Assembly: GCF_000024625.1 (NCBI RefSeq)
Contig: NC_013407.1
Coordinates: 620,001 to 684,000 of the forward strand
Origin: Methanocaldococcus vulcanius M7
Lineage (GTDB): Archaea > AGJL01 > Methanococci > Methanococcales > Methanocaldococcaceae
DNA: 64,000 bases
Direction of reading: 5' to 3'
Under the pieces are notes generated by a model. It searched no databases, was not told where the DNA came from, and saw only the letters and a list, made by a program, of their open reading frames with translations. This document shows positions 31,468 through 41,042 of this stretch, one piece after another. The position numbers and the translations under genes are program-made. The stretch's first letter is position 1. Each line of letters opens with the position of its first letter.

Positions 31468-31965
31468 ATGAATAATCACATAATAAAATATATATTAATT
31501 GGATGGTTGATTACCTTTTTATTTTACTTACCACGACTTTTAGCTTTATTATTTTTCTGGCAGGGTTCATTTAATCCCTATTGGATTATCTTAATTATAT
31601 TATTGATGAGTTTTGTAAAATCTATTGTGTATTTTGGGATTATTGCTTTATTTTTGTTATTATTTAAAAAATTGCTTAAGTTAGACATAAAAAATATTTA
31701 TAAAAAGATAGTAATATCGTTTATACCATTGAGCATCGTAGGACTAACTATCTTTATCATAAGAATAATAAATTATTCATTTATCCCTCAAATAACACCA
31801 TATAGAATGGTTTTTGAGCAACTATTTATTTTGTTCGGATTAATTTATTGCTATTATTTATTGGGAAAAAATATCAATACAGACGTTAAAAATTTTAAAA
31901 TATCTTACTTATTATGTGGAGTTTTATTTATTATAATGTGGATTATTTTCCCATTTCCATTTTAG
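31468..31965 (+). CDS. multi-pass membrane protein
   Basis: 165 aa with about five hydrophobic helices and a basic cytoplasmic loop (KKLLKLDIKNIYKK). Organisation resembles small Yip1-like proteins, but similarity is too vague to name it. GGTGGTAAT precedes the ATG. It follows the preceding gene by 24 bases. The 134 bases after it are AT-rich and may hold a second promoter for the next genes. Confidence 0.65.
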   Translation: MNNHIIKYILIGWLITFLFYLPRLLALLFFWQGSFNPYWIILIILLMSFVKSIVYFGIIALFLLLFKKLLKLDIKNIYKKIVISFIPLSIVGLTIFIIRIINYSFIPQITPYRMVFEQLFILFGLIYCYYLLGKNINTDVKNFKISYLLCGVLFIIMWIIFPFPF

Positions 31966-32099
31966 ATAATTCTTAGCATAATAATTTATCTTCTATTTAC
32001 ATTTGTGAATTCTTTAGGATTCTTCTATTTAAGATTAATGGGAAAATTTAAACTACTTAATTATTGTCAAGAGTTAAAAATTCAATATTTGGTGATATA

Positions 32100-32549
32100 A
32101 TGAATAAAAAATCATTAAAATTACTTAGAAATGTTGGGATTTTTACAATAATTGGAATGATTTTTGGAGCTTTATTTGGGTATTTTTGTATGGTTTATTA
32201 TTTATTGTTCATAGATCCTTATTTAAAAATACCTAATAAATTTTATCCATTAAAATCATCTACTTTATTTTTATTTATATTTTTAATGATTTTTTTATTT
32301 GGTTTCTTTGGAGCATGCTTAGATGGTAATCCAAAAACTATCAAAGAATTTAAAATATCCACCATTTCCATAATTGTCGGAATATTTATATATTCCATAA
32401 TATTGTTAATTATTATATTAGTAAGTGGGGATGCACTATCTACATATATATCATATAAAAATCAAGGCGTATTATGGATAGGAGGGATAATTGTAATCCT
32501 TTGCAGTTATTTCCTTATCAAAAAATATTTATTTAAAGTATCTTGGTGA
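32100..32549 (+). CDS. small multi-pass membrane protein (copy B of duplicated pair)
   Basis: 149 aa. From codon 11 it equals the protein at 9404-9850; only the start (MNKKSLKLLR) differs. A frame opening at TTG 32064 exists, but GGTGAT six bases upstream of the ATG at 32100 decides the start. Being embedded in a larger cluster with relatives, this copy is more likely the source and the 9.4-kb copy the derivative. Confidence 0.8.
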   Translation: MNKKSLKLLRNVGIFTIIGMIFGALFGYFCMVYYLLFIDPYLKIPNKFYPLKSSTLFLFIFLMIFLFGFFGACLDGNPKTIKEFKISTISIIVGIFIYSIILLIIILVSGDALSTYISYKNQGVLWIGGIIVILCSYFLIKKYLFKVSW

Positions 32550-33037
32550 AATAATGTCCAATCCTCTAATTAAAAAAATTTTCATAGTAATTTTTCCATT
32601 TATAATTTATTCTTTCTTAAATTTAATATTTTCCGTTAAAAATTTTGAATTAAATTATGAAATAGGTTCATTGTTTTTAGTTTGGTATTTGGGATATATT
32701 GTTTTAATTTTTGATGATAATTTTAAAATAAAGTTGAAAAATTTAATGAGTTTGTTTCTATATTCCTTGTTTGTAATATCTTGGATTATCCTTTCATTAA
32801 TAATGCATCAGAATCCTGTATATGGATTTTTTGGAGAGTTCATAAATTATTGGTTATTCTTAACTATAATAATGATTTTAGCTTATTTCACTGTTTGGAG
32901 GGATAAAGAGAATGAAAATAATGCCCTTAAATTTGGATTGTTATTTTCAATTGTTTATTTGTTCATTCTTATACTCTTAAATTTAAATAACATATATATT
33001 TGCAATTGGAGGAATTTTATTAATACTATTAATTAAA
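32129..33037 (+). repeat. 909-bp exact duplicate of 9430-10338
   Basis: Second copy of the two-gene block, same orientation. The identity covers coding and silent positions and the four-base junction between the two genes, and ends at the stop codon of the second gene. Confidence 0.9.
32554..33036 (+). CDS. small multi-pass membrane protein (copy B, second gene)
   Basis: 160 aa, identical to the product of 9855-10337. Its ribosome site GGTGA lies within the end of the preceding gene. In this location it is followed 17 bases later by another membrane-protein gene (frameshifted), whereas the 9.4-kb copy is followed by an aminotransferase on the other strand. Confidence 0.8.
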   Translation: MSNPLIKKIFIVIFPFIIYSFLNLIFSVKNFELNYEIGSLFLVWYLGYIVLIFDDNFKIKLKNLMSLFLYSLFVISWIILSLIMHQNPVYGFFGEFINYWLFLTIIMILAYFTVWRDKENENNALKFGLLFSIVYLFILILLNLNNIYICNWRNFINTIN

Positions 33038-33053
33038 TTTTTGCGGTGATAAT

Positions 33054-33519
33054 ATGAATCAAAATGAAATCAAACAATATAAAATAAAAAAATTAAAAAA
33101 TAGAAGATTAGGTTTATTAATTGGGGCTTTTATTTGGTTTTTTTATTTTAGTATTAAACGCTATTATTGGTTCTATGATTTCTTCAACAATTAATAGTTC
33201 AATTACTTATGCAATTGGTTATCTATGTTATGTTATTATCATACTTTTATTTTCAACATGTATATTAATTGGGATTTATTTTTTTAATAGGGATAGTTTA
33301 ATGGTAAAGAAATTGTTAAAAATAGATGTTATTTGGCTATTTACAGGAATTATATTGGCAATTATTGAAGTTACATTAAATCAAAACTATCATGCATATA
33401 ATGAATACTTGCCTTGGGAGATTTATATGCTTAGATTGATGATTATATATATGCTTATAGATAAAATAGCCGATGATAATGAAAAGATATTTGAATGGAA
33501 ATTTAAAAGTAAATGGTGA
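33054..33519 (+). pseudogene. small membrane protein gene with a one-base frameshift
   Basis: An ATG at 33054 with GGTGAT upstream opens a basic N-terminus (MNQNEIKQYKIKKLKNRRLG), but that frame stops near 33200. The frame one base over continues to 33519 with hydrophobic helices (LLFGFFILVLNAIIGSMIS). Removing one G from the GGGG run at 33123-33126 joins the two into one protein of about 154 aa. So either a G was gained by slippage, or a sequencing error is present, or frameshifting occurs. An internal TTG at 33121 could still produce the last 132 residues. Confidence 0.7.
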
Positions 33520-33523
33520 AAAA

Positions 33524-33898
33524 ATGGATACAAAAGCAGAAAATATTGTTGCTTCATTATCTTACCTCTCAACGTTTATTTTATTGTTTGTAGTGCCGTT
33601 GTTGTTTTTAATTATATTTAATAAAAATGGATTCATTAAATTTCATTCTTTACAGGCCTTATTATTGGTTGTAATCTATTTACTGGTTGGAACCGGAATT
33701 GCCACAATATATCTTTACTTTGGATTATATCTCATGTATTCCACGCCACCACTGCTTGATAATGCATTTTATTGCTTTTTAATAGTTTGGCTTATTGTAT
33801 ATGTTATATTGTGCATTGTCGGAGCTTACAAAGCATCTGGTGGAGAAAAATTTAAACTGCCAATAATTGGAAATATTGCTGGGAGGATGATAACATGA
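33524..33898 (+). CDS. DUF4870-like membrane protein
   Basis: 124 aa with three to four helices. The pattern NIVASLSYLSTFILLFVVPL, IKFHSLQALLL and the C-terminal AYKASGGEKFKLPIIGNIAG is typical of the DUF4870/TIC20-like family of small membrane proteins, whose function is unknown. A longer frame from 33473 overlaps the preceding gene; GGTGA before the ATG at 33524 fixes the start. Its stop codon overlaps the ATG of the gene remnant that follows. Confidence 0.7.
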   Translation: MDTKAENIVASLSYLSTFILLFVVPLLFLIIFNKNGFIKFHSLQALLLVVIYLLVGTGIATIYLYFGLYLMYSTPPLLDNAFYCFLIVWLIVYVILCIVGAYKASGGEKFKLPIIGNIAGRMIT

Positions 33899-34024
33899 AT
33901 TTTGAGGATGAAAATGACTTATTTAAGAAAGCACTGGAAGAAATATATCTCTAAAAAAATAGTTAATTACATGGGAGTCGATGAATCAAACAACCTATAA
34001 CAGAGTTTATGAATGGATTAAAAA
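33888..34024 (+). pseudogene. remnant of a second copy of the 29172 gene
   Basis: Starting at TGATAACATGAATTTTGAGG, the first 53 bases repeat 29165-29217 exactly. About 290 bases are then missing. The next 80 bases follow the parent gene (around 29503-29575) with several changes and small indels, which destroy the frame (ATATATCTCTAA ends it after a few codons). The rest of the gene is absent. It lies between the island and the korA gene on the other strand. Confidence 0.85.
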
Positions 34025-34037
34025 AACTTAAAAACAT

Positions 34038-35138
34038 CTATTGGCCTAAAACTGCCATTTCTAATTCTTCGGGTCTGTGTAGTTCTCCTCCAATCTTATC
34101 TACCAAAATAACCTCAGATCTTTTACAAACTCTTTCAACTTCATAGTATATCTGTCCTAAATTCATTTCTGGAACAACGACTTTATCTGCTTTAATCTTT
34201 TTTAGAAGTTCATCAGGGAATGGATAAACAGTTATTAATCTTATGTATCCAACATCCAAGCCCTTTTCTCTTAAATTTCTAACTGCATGTTTTACAGTTC
34301 TTGAAGGAGATCCATAACATACAAACATTATTTCCGCATCCAAGTTCTCTCCTTCCCATCTAATAATATTTTCCTTATTTTTTCTTATCTTATTAACTAT
34401 TCTTCTAACTAACTTGTTGTGTGTTTGAGCGGAAACATCAGGATAGCCCTTTTCATCATGAGTTAATCCAGTTATGTGGACATTATATCCTTCTCCAAAA
34501 ACAGGCATTTCGGGAATTAACTTGTCGAAAGGATATGGCTTTTTACATGGCTTTTCATTTGGTGTTTTTCTATTAACAACTTCAATGTTATCGTGTAATA
34601 TGACTTTCTCTCTCATATGTCCGACGATCTCATCTGCCATCACAAAAACTGGAATTCTATACTGCTCAGCATAATTAAATGCCATTATTGTAAAATCATA
34701 CATCTCTTGAACTGAACTTGGAGATAATGCAATAACTTCATAATCCCCATGACTTCCCCATCTACACTGCATCATATCTCCCTGACTCGCGGAGGTTGGT
34801 TGTCCAGTTGAAGGACCCCCTCTTTGAATATCAACAATAACGCAGGGGGTTTCAGTCATATATGCGAATCCGATATTTTCCTGCATTAAACTAAATCCTG
34901 GGCCTGAGGTTGCGGTCATTGCTTTTAAACCACCCCAACTTGCCCCAATAACCGCAGCAATACTTCCTAACTCATCCTCCATTTGTATGTAATATCCGCC
35001 AACTTTTGGTAGTTCTCTTGACATTGCCTCCGCTATTTCAGTAGATGGAGTTATAGGATAGCCAGCAAAAAATCTACATCCTGCTTTTATTGCTCCTTTT
35101 GCACATGCCTGATTTCCCTGGATAAAGTCCACTTTCAT
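34038..35138 (-). CDS. korA: 2-oxoglutarate:ferredoxin oxidoreductase alpha subunit
   Basis: 366-aa alpha subunit of a 2-oxoacid:ferredoxin oxidoreductase. The motif GYPITPSTEIAE and the domain order (pyrimidine-binding domain, then GDMMQCRWGSHGDYEV, then the C-terminal domain with VCYGSPSRTVKHAVRNL) match KorA. In methanogens it makes 2-oxoglutarate from succinyl-CoA with reduced ferredoxin, in an incomplete reductive TCA path. The thiamine-binding beta subunit is encoded elsewhere. GGTGAT six bases before the ATG at 35138 fixes the start over an upstream ATG at 35159. It converges with the island. Confidence 0.88.
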   Translation of the reverse strand: MKVDFIQGNQACAKGAIKAGCRFFAGYPITPSTEIAEAMSRELPKVGGYYIQMEDELGSIAAVIGASWGGLKAMTATSGPGFSLMQENIGFAYMTETPCVIVDIQRGGPSTGQPTSASQGDMMQCRWGSHGDYEVIALSPSSVQEMYDFTIMAFNYAEQYRIPVFVMADEIVGHMREKVILHDNIEVVNRKTPNEKPCKKPYPFDKLIPEMPVFGEGYNVHITGLTHDEKGYPDVSAQTHNKLVRRIVNKIRKNKENIIRWEGENLDAEIMFVCYGSPSRTVKHAVRNLREKGLDVGYIRLITVYPFPDELLKKIKADKVVVPEMNLGQIYYEVERVCKRSEVILVDKIGGELHRPEELEMAVLGQ

Positions 35139-35323
35139 AATCTTATCACCTTTTTTCACGTTTAGTTATTATTGTTTTTTGATTTGGTTATTTTTAGTAT
35201 TGATTTTTTATCTGGTTTAATATTTTGCATAACACATGATCTCTTAAAGGACTAAAAATTATATATTTAGGTGGATAAAAATACTCTATCCATTTATCCC
35301 TATAACCTCAAATATTCATTAGT

Positions 35324-37234
35324 TTAATTACTAATTTCTTTTAATTTTTTTCTTAAAATTTCATTAACTAACTTTCCATCTGCCTTTCCTCTTAATTTTG
35401 CCATACATCTACCCATTAAAAATCCATAGGCCTTTTCTCCTTTTTCTTTAACCACATTTAAATGTTCTTTAATTATATCTTCAATGATCTTTTCGACTTC
35501 TTCTTTTGATAAACCCTTCAATCCTTTAATCTCTAATATCTCATCTATACTTTTATCTGGAAACTCACAAAAGCCCTTTAAGACCTCAACAATTCCCTCT
35601 TTTGCTAATTTTCCTTCAGATAATGCTTTAAAGGTTTCTTCTAAATGTTTGTCCTTCAATTTGTCAATATCATAACCCTCTCTTTTTATTTCCTTCAATG
35701 TTCCTTCCAACGTTGTAGCAATTAAGATCGGCTTAATGTTCTTAAATTTCTTGCAGAGTTCTTCAAATAAATCAACATAATAACTCAAAACCATTTTTCT
35801 TGCTAATTCATCATTTAATTTATACTCCTTCTTAAACCTCTCAAACTTCTCTTCTGGAAGTTCTGGCAGATTATTTTTAATTTCTTCAATAAACTCCTTC
35901 TTTATGGTTATTGGAGGAATATCTGTCTCTGGATACATTCTTGCAGCTCCGGGCAGAGGTCTTAAATAGGCAGTGTTTCCATCCTCTAACGCTTTCCTTG
36001 TTTCCTCTGGAACTCCTACTAATGCCTCCTTAGCCCTCTCTATAACTGCCTCTAATGCTTTATCTACCTTACTCTCTTCATCTGCAACGATAATTACAGC
36101 ATCATTTTCCTCTGCATTAACAAACTCTCTAAGTTTTTTAACATCCTCCTCTGTAATGCCATATTTTGGCAACTCATCAGTGTGGAAAAGCCCTCCAACA
36201 CCAGCTATAACTTTGGCTCTATCTGAAAACTCTGTTCCCAATCTTCTTCCTGGTTGGATCTCTCTTCCAACTAAACCAGCAAAGCCCTTTAATAAAACTG
36301 CTTTAACTTTTCCATTCTTTTTCTTTAAAGCATTTTGTATGATTTTTGATTTGCAGTCCTTAAATATCTCGCTGACATCAAATATTTTCTCAATAACCTC
36401 AGCATTTCTCTTTCTTAATTCATCTCTAATTTTTAATAAGTTTATCTGCCTTATAACTTCATTTTCAACAACTTTTTCAATTAAGTCCAAATTCTGAACT
36501 CCTTTAACTTCTATTCTTGCCCCATCTTTAATTGATATGTTTATATCTTGTCTTATTGTCCCTAAACCTCTCTTAACTTTTCCAGTAGCCCTTAATATCT
36601 CCCCAATCCTTCTCGCTGCCTCTTTTGCCATTTTTGGGGTTTTTATATCTGGAGCGGTTGAGACCTCGACTAACGGAATTCCTAATCTATCTAAATTATA
36701 AACAACTGCATCTCCTCTCTCCTCTATTTTTCTCGCAGCATCCTCCTCTAAACATAAGCTTGTTATTCCTACTTTTCCTTCAGATGTTTCTATAAACCCA
36801 TCTCTTGCCAGATATATAGTTCTTTGAAATCCTGATGTGTTAGAGCCATCGATAACGATCTTTCTCATTGTATATGCAACATCAACAACCTTCATATTCA
36901 TTAATAAAGCAACTTCTAACGCTATCTTTAATGCCTCTTCACTTGGTGGATGAGGGGGTTCTTCATCCAACTCAACTAAGCAAGTTGTGTCGTTATAAAA
37001 TTGGTAGATGAATTTTTTCCCCTTCCTTGCTTCTATTAAAGCCGCTCTATCAACTTCTCCCATCTCACTTAATGAAGGTCTTAAAACTCTTATGATTTCT
37101 CCATCTGGCTCATCATCTCTTAAAATTGTAGGACAGTGGCAGAATAACTTTCTTTTTGTATTTAACTGTTGATGAATTTCTAATCCAACTTTTAAACCAA
37201 CTTTTTCATAATCAATTTCATAATCAATCTTCAT
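35324..37234 (-). CDS. gatE: glutamyl-tRNA(Gln) amidotransferase subunit E
   Basis: 636-aa tRNA-binding and kinase subunit of the archaeal GatDE, which turns Glu-tRNA(Gln) into Gln-tRNA(Gln). The start KVGLKVGLEIHQQLNT is diagnostic of the GatB/GatE family; GGLFHTDELPKYGI and RPLPGAARMYPETDIPP belong to the GatE-specific AspRS-like insertion, and the C-terminal helical and YqeY-like domains bind tRNA. GGTGAT precedes the ATG. Its partner gatD is on the same strand but separated by two foreign-looking genes. Confidence 0.95.
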   Translation of the reverse strand: MKIDYEIDYEKVGLKVGLEIHQQLNTKRKLFCHCPTILRDDEPDGEIIRVLRPSLSEMGEVDRAALIEARKGKKFIYQFYNDTTCLVELDEEPPHPPSEEALKIALEVALLMNMKVVDVAYTMRKIVIDGSNTSGFQRTIYLARDGFIETSEGKVGITSLCLEEDAARKIEERGDAVVYNLDRLGIPLVEVSTAPDIKTPKMAKEAARRIGEILRATGKVKRGLGTIRQDINISIKDGARIEVKGVQNLDLIEKVVENEVIRQINLLKIRDELRKRNAEVIEKIFDVSEIFKDCKSKIIQNALKKKNGKVKAVLLKGFAGLVGREIQPGRRLGTEFSDRAKVIAGVGGLFHTDELPKYGITEEDVKKLREFVNAEENDAVIIVADEESKVDKALEAVIERAKEALVGVPEETRKALEDGNTAYLRPLPGAARMYPETDIPPITIKKEFIEEIKNNLPELPEEKFERFKKEYKLNDELARKMVLSYYVDLFEELCKKFKNIKPILIATTLEGTLKEIKREGYDIDKLKDKHLEETFKALSEGKLAKEGIVEVLKGFCEFPDKSIDEILEIKGLKGLSKEEVEKIIEDIIKEHLNVVKEKGEKAYGFLMGRCMAKLRGKADGKLVNEILRKKLKEISN

Positions 37235-37247
37235 CTTATCACCATAT

Positions 37248-37958
37248 TTAGATTTTTGAAAATAAATCTAACGTCCCAAATTCTTTTATATAATAATCAT
37301 CTATTTCATTAAAAGACATTAAAAGACAATCAAAAACTATAGAATTGTTCAATATTCTATTAAACTCATTGGTAATTGCTTTTTTTATCTTGTCATATAC
37401 CGATTTTTCATTAATTTTTAAATAATCCAACACCTCAAGAGATGCTAAAATGTCCTCTACACTACAAAATTCAATATCGACTAAAAGTATGAAATAGACC
37501 TTAATATTTTTCTGGAAGTTAATTATATCATTTCTTTTAATTCTGACTTCTTCATTTAGTTTATTTACATACTTACTCCTCATTAAAATTTGAATAAGCT
37601 GAATGCTATCAAATGCTTTTCCAAATAGATTAAAGTTATTAAATATCTCGTCAATATTCTTATCAATCTCCTTATCGGTTAAATTCTCATTTATCCTATG
37701 ATTAATACTTTCTTTAAGCTTTTTTACTTCAATAAGATCGATTCTTTCATTTTCCTTAATTATTATTAGGGCATCAGATGATTGAAATTTTCCCAAATTG
37801 TGGTCATTACATATTTTTTCTTTTGCTTTATCGAAATCAATAATTTTTAATTTTGAGTTGCATTTTGATTCTATGGTATTCAATTCCACAATCTTAAAAT
37901 ATCCCAACGTAATTCCACAGAAATATATCTTCTTTAAGGTTTCTTTTGCATCCCCCAT
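37248..37958 (-). CDS. putative PD-(D/E)XK nuclease-like partner of the ATPase
   Basis: 236-aa protein without a family name that I can give. A possible restriction-endonuclease-like core is visible: D62 in SSDALIII, then a strand with E77-V-K79 in IDLIEVKKL, which is the D...ExK spacing. The rest is helical and Lys/Asn-rich. It starts 25 bases inside the ATPase gene, so the two are translationally coupled and likely form a complex, with the ATPase as sensor or motor and this protein as effector. Low similarity to neighbours and insertion between gatD and gatE suggest horizontal gain. Confidence 0.55.
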   Translation of the reverse strand: MGDAKETLKKIYFCGITLGYFKIVELNTIESKCNSKLKIIDFDKAKEKICNDHNLGKFQSSDALIIIKENERIDLIEVKKLKESINHRINENLTDKEIDKNIDEIFNNFNLFGKAFDSIQLIQILMRSKYVNKLNEEVRIKRNDIINFQKNIKVYFILLVDIEFCSVEDILASLEVLDYLKINEKSVYDKIKKAITNEFNRILNNSIVFDCLLMSFNEIDDYYIKEFGTLDLFSKI

Positions 37959-39337
37959 ACTATCTCCCTAAGTGGTTGAGATAATGTTCTAAAGATTTTA
38001 TTTATCTCTTCATCTACATTTCTGATTACAATATTATCATTCTCTTTCTCTGCTAAGTAGAACCTTGATATGTCAATAATCCCCTCTTCTATTGCAAAAT
38101 ATTTCAGTGCTTGAATCATATATGGGCTATGTGAGGAGACAATAACCGGAATTCCATATTTCGCCATTTTTACAAGAACATGGGCATATTTAACCTGCCA
38201 TTTTGGATGTAAATGGACTTCTGGCTCATCAATGATTAATAGTATATTTTTATCCAAATAATCAGATTTTGCCAATAGTTGCAAAATCCCAAAAGATTTT
38301 ATTCCACTTGCAATATTTACTGACCTAACTCTAATTTTTTCTTTATCCAATCCCTTGGAATATACGAAATCTTCGTAAGATTCTAAATAATCTACACTTC
38401 CCTCAATTATTGATGAAATTTCTTTGATAATTTTATATTTCATTTTGTTATTGTCTTCATCCAATAAACTTGGTTTATTTTCGAATTTTGCACTCTTCAA
38501 TTTTGCAATTAAATCAAGTATATGAAATGGCATGGCATCTACTTTATAATCCCAAATATTCACCATGTCTAAAATCCTATGAATGTGTAAAATTGTAGGA
38601 CTTTCAATATATACTACGTCATCGTAAAATATTCCAAACTCTATAACATTAGAATCCAATTTAAAATGTTTTATTTTATTTTTATGTAAGGATATGTCCA
38701 TTATTTTTTCATGCCCTCCATATATTTTAATATATGATTTATCAGTATTCTTTTTTGACAATTCTCCATAAAATTCTGACTTTACAATCTTATTAAACGC
38801 TTTTTTTATCATTTCATCTTTTGTGAATTTTTTATTAATAATATTCTCAATTTCATTAAATATTTCAATAAATCTAAATTTATCATTTGAGTGGAGATTT
38901 AAACTCAAAATATTATCTTTTAAGCGATTGATAAAGGATTTTAAATCTTCATCATCATAAGTGCTATACTGTATATTATCTGACTTTATGTTTGCTTTGA
39001 TTTTTTTTAAATAGTCGATACACTCATTAAACTCCCTTTTAAGTTTTAATATTTTATATCTATCGCTCTCATTAAGTTTTCTTTGATACTTACTATAAAA
39101 ATAACTCATATGATATTTTATACTCATTAATGCTTTAATAATCTCTTTAATTTTATCCATTTCTCCAATTTCTAAATCCTTCTCATATCTCCCTATTGAT
39201 TTTATTATTGAATATAATAATTTTCCAACAGTGCTTTTACCTCTATCATTTTCACCAGCTATAACGGTTAAACCTCCAAATTCAACTTTTGCATAATCAA
39301 TAATTCCAATATTTTTTATTTCAATGGTGTATTGCAT
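37934..39337 (-). CDS. OLD/AAA_21-type ATPase (putative defence protein)
   Basis: 467-aa ABC-like ATPase of the kind found in many antiphage systems. Walker A is GENDRGKST (G28 to T36), the signature helix region is NIASGIKSFGILQ, Walker B ILLIIDEPEVHLHP (D370, E371) and the H-loop VSSHSPYM. Between them lies a long coiled-coil-like helical insert (about residues 50-160). No TOPRIM domain follows, so it is not a full OLD nuclease; the overlapping downstream gene could supply that activity. A strong GGAGGT lies before the ATG. Alternative: a chromosomal SMC-like protein of unrelated function. Confidence 0.75.
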   Translation of the reverse strand: MQYTIEIKNIGIIDYAKVEFGGLTVIAGENDRGKSTVGKLLYSIIKSIGRYEKDLEIGEMDKIKEIIKALMSIKYHMSYFYSKYQRKLNESDRYKILKLKREFNECIDYLKKIKANIKSDNIQYSTYDDEDLKSFINRLKDNILSLNLHSNDKFRFIEIFNEIENIINKKFTKDEMIKKAFNKIVKSEFYGELSKKNTDKSYIKIYGGHEKIMDISLHKNKIKHFKLDSNVIEFGIFYDDVVYIESPTILHIHRILDMVNIWDYKVDAMPFHILDLIAKLKSAKFENKPSLLDEDNNKMKYKIIKEISSIIEGSVDYLESYEDFVYSKGLDKEKIRVRSVNIASGIKSFGILQLLAKSDYLDKNILLIIDEPEVHLHPKWQVKYAHVLVKMAKYGIPVIVSSHSPYMIQALKYFAIEEGIIDISRFYLAEKENDNIVIRNVDEEINKIFRTLSQPLREIVWGMQKKP

Positions 39338-39342
39338 AATTA

Positions 39343-39441
39343 TTACCTCCTAAATACCAGAGTTCTTTCAACATCCTCTTTCTTAAATCTTCCATATAAT
39401 TTAATAACACTAATTTTTCTTTCAATTTCTTTTTTTATTTT
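39343..39441 (-). pseudogene. possible C-terminal remnant of a small gene
   Basis: One frame reads KKEIERKISVIKLYGRFKK then EDVERTLVFRR and a double stop that overlaps the ribosome site of the ATPase gene. It looks like the end of a small basic/acidic protein, but a stop codon lies just upstream and no start is available. A fragment IDISDEDLEYI in another frame at about 39467-39500 may be the displaced N-terminus. A decayed antitoxin-like gene is one possibility. Confidence 0.3.
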
Positions 39442-39507
39442 TTAGTAATTTTTTCTATATATCTCAAATATATTCTAAATCCTCATCTGAAATATCAATT
39501 TTTATAA

Positions 39508-40770
39508 TTAATATGCATCAAATCTACTTCTATATTCAATCTCCCCAACCAAATCCTTATTAATTAGTTTTTTAACCTCTTCCACATCATAATTTCCTAA
39601 AAGATACATCAACTTAACCAATGCAACTTCTGGGGGCATATCTTCACAACCAATAACTCCTATTTTCTGCAATTCCCTACCGTTTGAATAGACGTTCATA
39701 TTTACTCTTCCATTGATTGTTTGGGTAGTCATTACAACTATTACTCCTTTATCAATTGCATACTTTATATCCTCAAATATATACTCTGGAGCATGCCCCA
39801 AACCAGTTCCCTCTAAAACAATTCCTTTATAGCCGTTATCAACATAGTATTTTATAATCTCTCCATCCATCCCGGGGTAAATTTTTATTAGGGCTACTTT
39901 TTCCTCTAAGTTTGTGTTTATCTCAACTTTTCTGCTATTATCTGATTTTTCAACCTCTTGCAAGTAAATAACTTCTTTTGTAAATGGATTTATCTTAGCC
40001 ACTGGAATATTATTTATTGATTTAAATGCATCTCTTCTTGATGAATGGCATTTCCTAACCTTAACTCCTTTATGTAGATAGCAGAATGTATCTCCACTCT
40101 CTCCATGCATAACTACATAAACTCCTATAATCGGCTCTCTCGCAGCCAAAACAGCACTTATTAAATTGAGGGCGGCATCTGATGAGGGTCTATCGCTACT
40201 TCTCTGAGCTCCAACCAAGATTATCGGAACATCTGCCTTAACCATAAATGAGAGTGCTGAGGCGGTATATCCCATAGTGTCTGTTCCGTGGGCTATAACA
40301 ACACCATCAGCTCCCTCTTCTACCTCTTTTTTTATCTCTTCAGCAATCTTTTTCCAATACTCTGGTTTCATATTTTCGCTTAGTATGTTCATTATTGCTC
40401 TTCCTTTTATGTTGGCAATGTCCAAAAGTTCTGGAACAGCCCTAATTAAATCATCTGCTGTGAAAGAGGGATGAACTGCTCCTGTCTTATAATCAACTTT
40501 TGAAGCAACAGTTCCTCCGGTTGATAGGATAGAGATCGTTTTTAATTTTTCATTCTTTTTAATGTTTAATGGTGGAAGTTCATACTTTGGCTTTTCTCCT
40601 TTGGCAATGATTTCAATGTTTTTTATATTTTCTTTTAATATCCCCACGTTGTAGCCGTTGTCCATTTTTATTGTAATTATTTCTTCTTCTGTTGAAGGGA
40701 GTAGAATTCCTTTAAAAACACCTTTTTTGGTTTCTACTTTTATAATATCTCCGATATTTGCTTCTATCAT
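39508..40770 (-). CDS. gatD: glutamyl-tRNA(Gln) amidotransferase subunit D
   Basis: 420-aa asparaginase-like subunit of GatDE that releases ammonia from an amide donor for the transamidation. An N-terminal beta-barrel ([19 protein letters not shown]) precedes the amidase domain: the nucleophile threonine in [10 protein letters not shown] and the second catalytic group in [14 protein letters not shown]. The ATG at 40770 is well spaced from GGTGG; one four codons upstream is less likely. Same strand as gatE, about 2.3 kb upstream. Confidence 0.95.
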   Translation of the reverse strand: MIEANIGDIIKVETKKGVFKGILLPSTEEEIITIKMDNGYNVGILKENIKNIEIIAKGEKPKYELPPLNIKKNEKLKTISILSTGGTVASKVDYKTGAVHPSFTADDLIRAVPELLDIANIKGRAIMNILSENMKPEYWKKIAEEIKKEVEEGADGVVIAHGTDTMGYTASALSFMVKADVPIILVGAQRSSDRPSSDAALNLISAVLAAREPIIGVYVVMHGESGDTFCYLHKGVKVRKCHSSRRDAFKSINNIPVAKINPFTKEVIYLQEVEKSDNSRKVEINTNLEEKVALIKIYPGMDGEIIKYYVDNGYKGIVLEGTGLGHAPEYIFEDIKYAIDKGVIVVMTTQTINGRVNMNVYSNGRELQKIGVIGCEDMPPEVALVKLMYLLGNYDVEEVKKLINKDLVGEIEYRSRFDAY

Positions 40771-41042
40771 TATTACCACCATTATAGATTTTAATATTTA
40801 GTTAATCCTATTTTTCGATTATTTTTAATTATTTTTGATATTGTTTGAATTTAATGTTTTTCAATGTTTTATGTTTTTTGTTGAATTTTTTTCTTTTTCT
40901 TAGGTTTATTGATGGTTTTATTTAATTGCATAGTTGTTCGGTTTCAGCTTTATTTTATTATTCTTATTCTGTTTTTGTTGAAGAAGTACTAAACATAAAA
41001 ATATCTTAAAATATATAAAAAATATGAATAACAAAAAATAGG

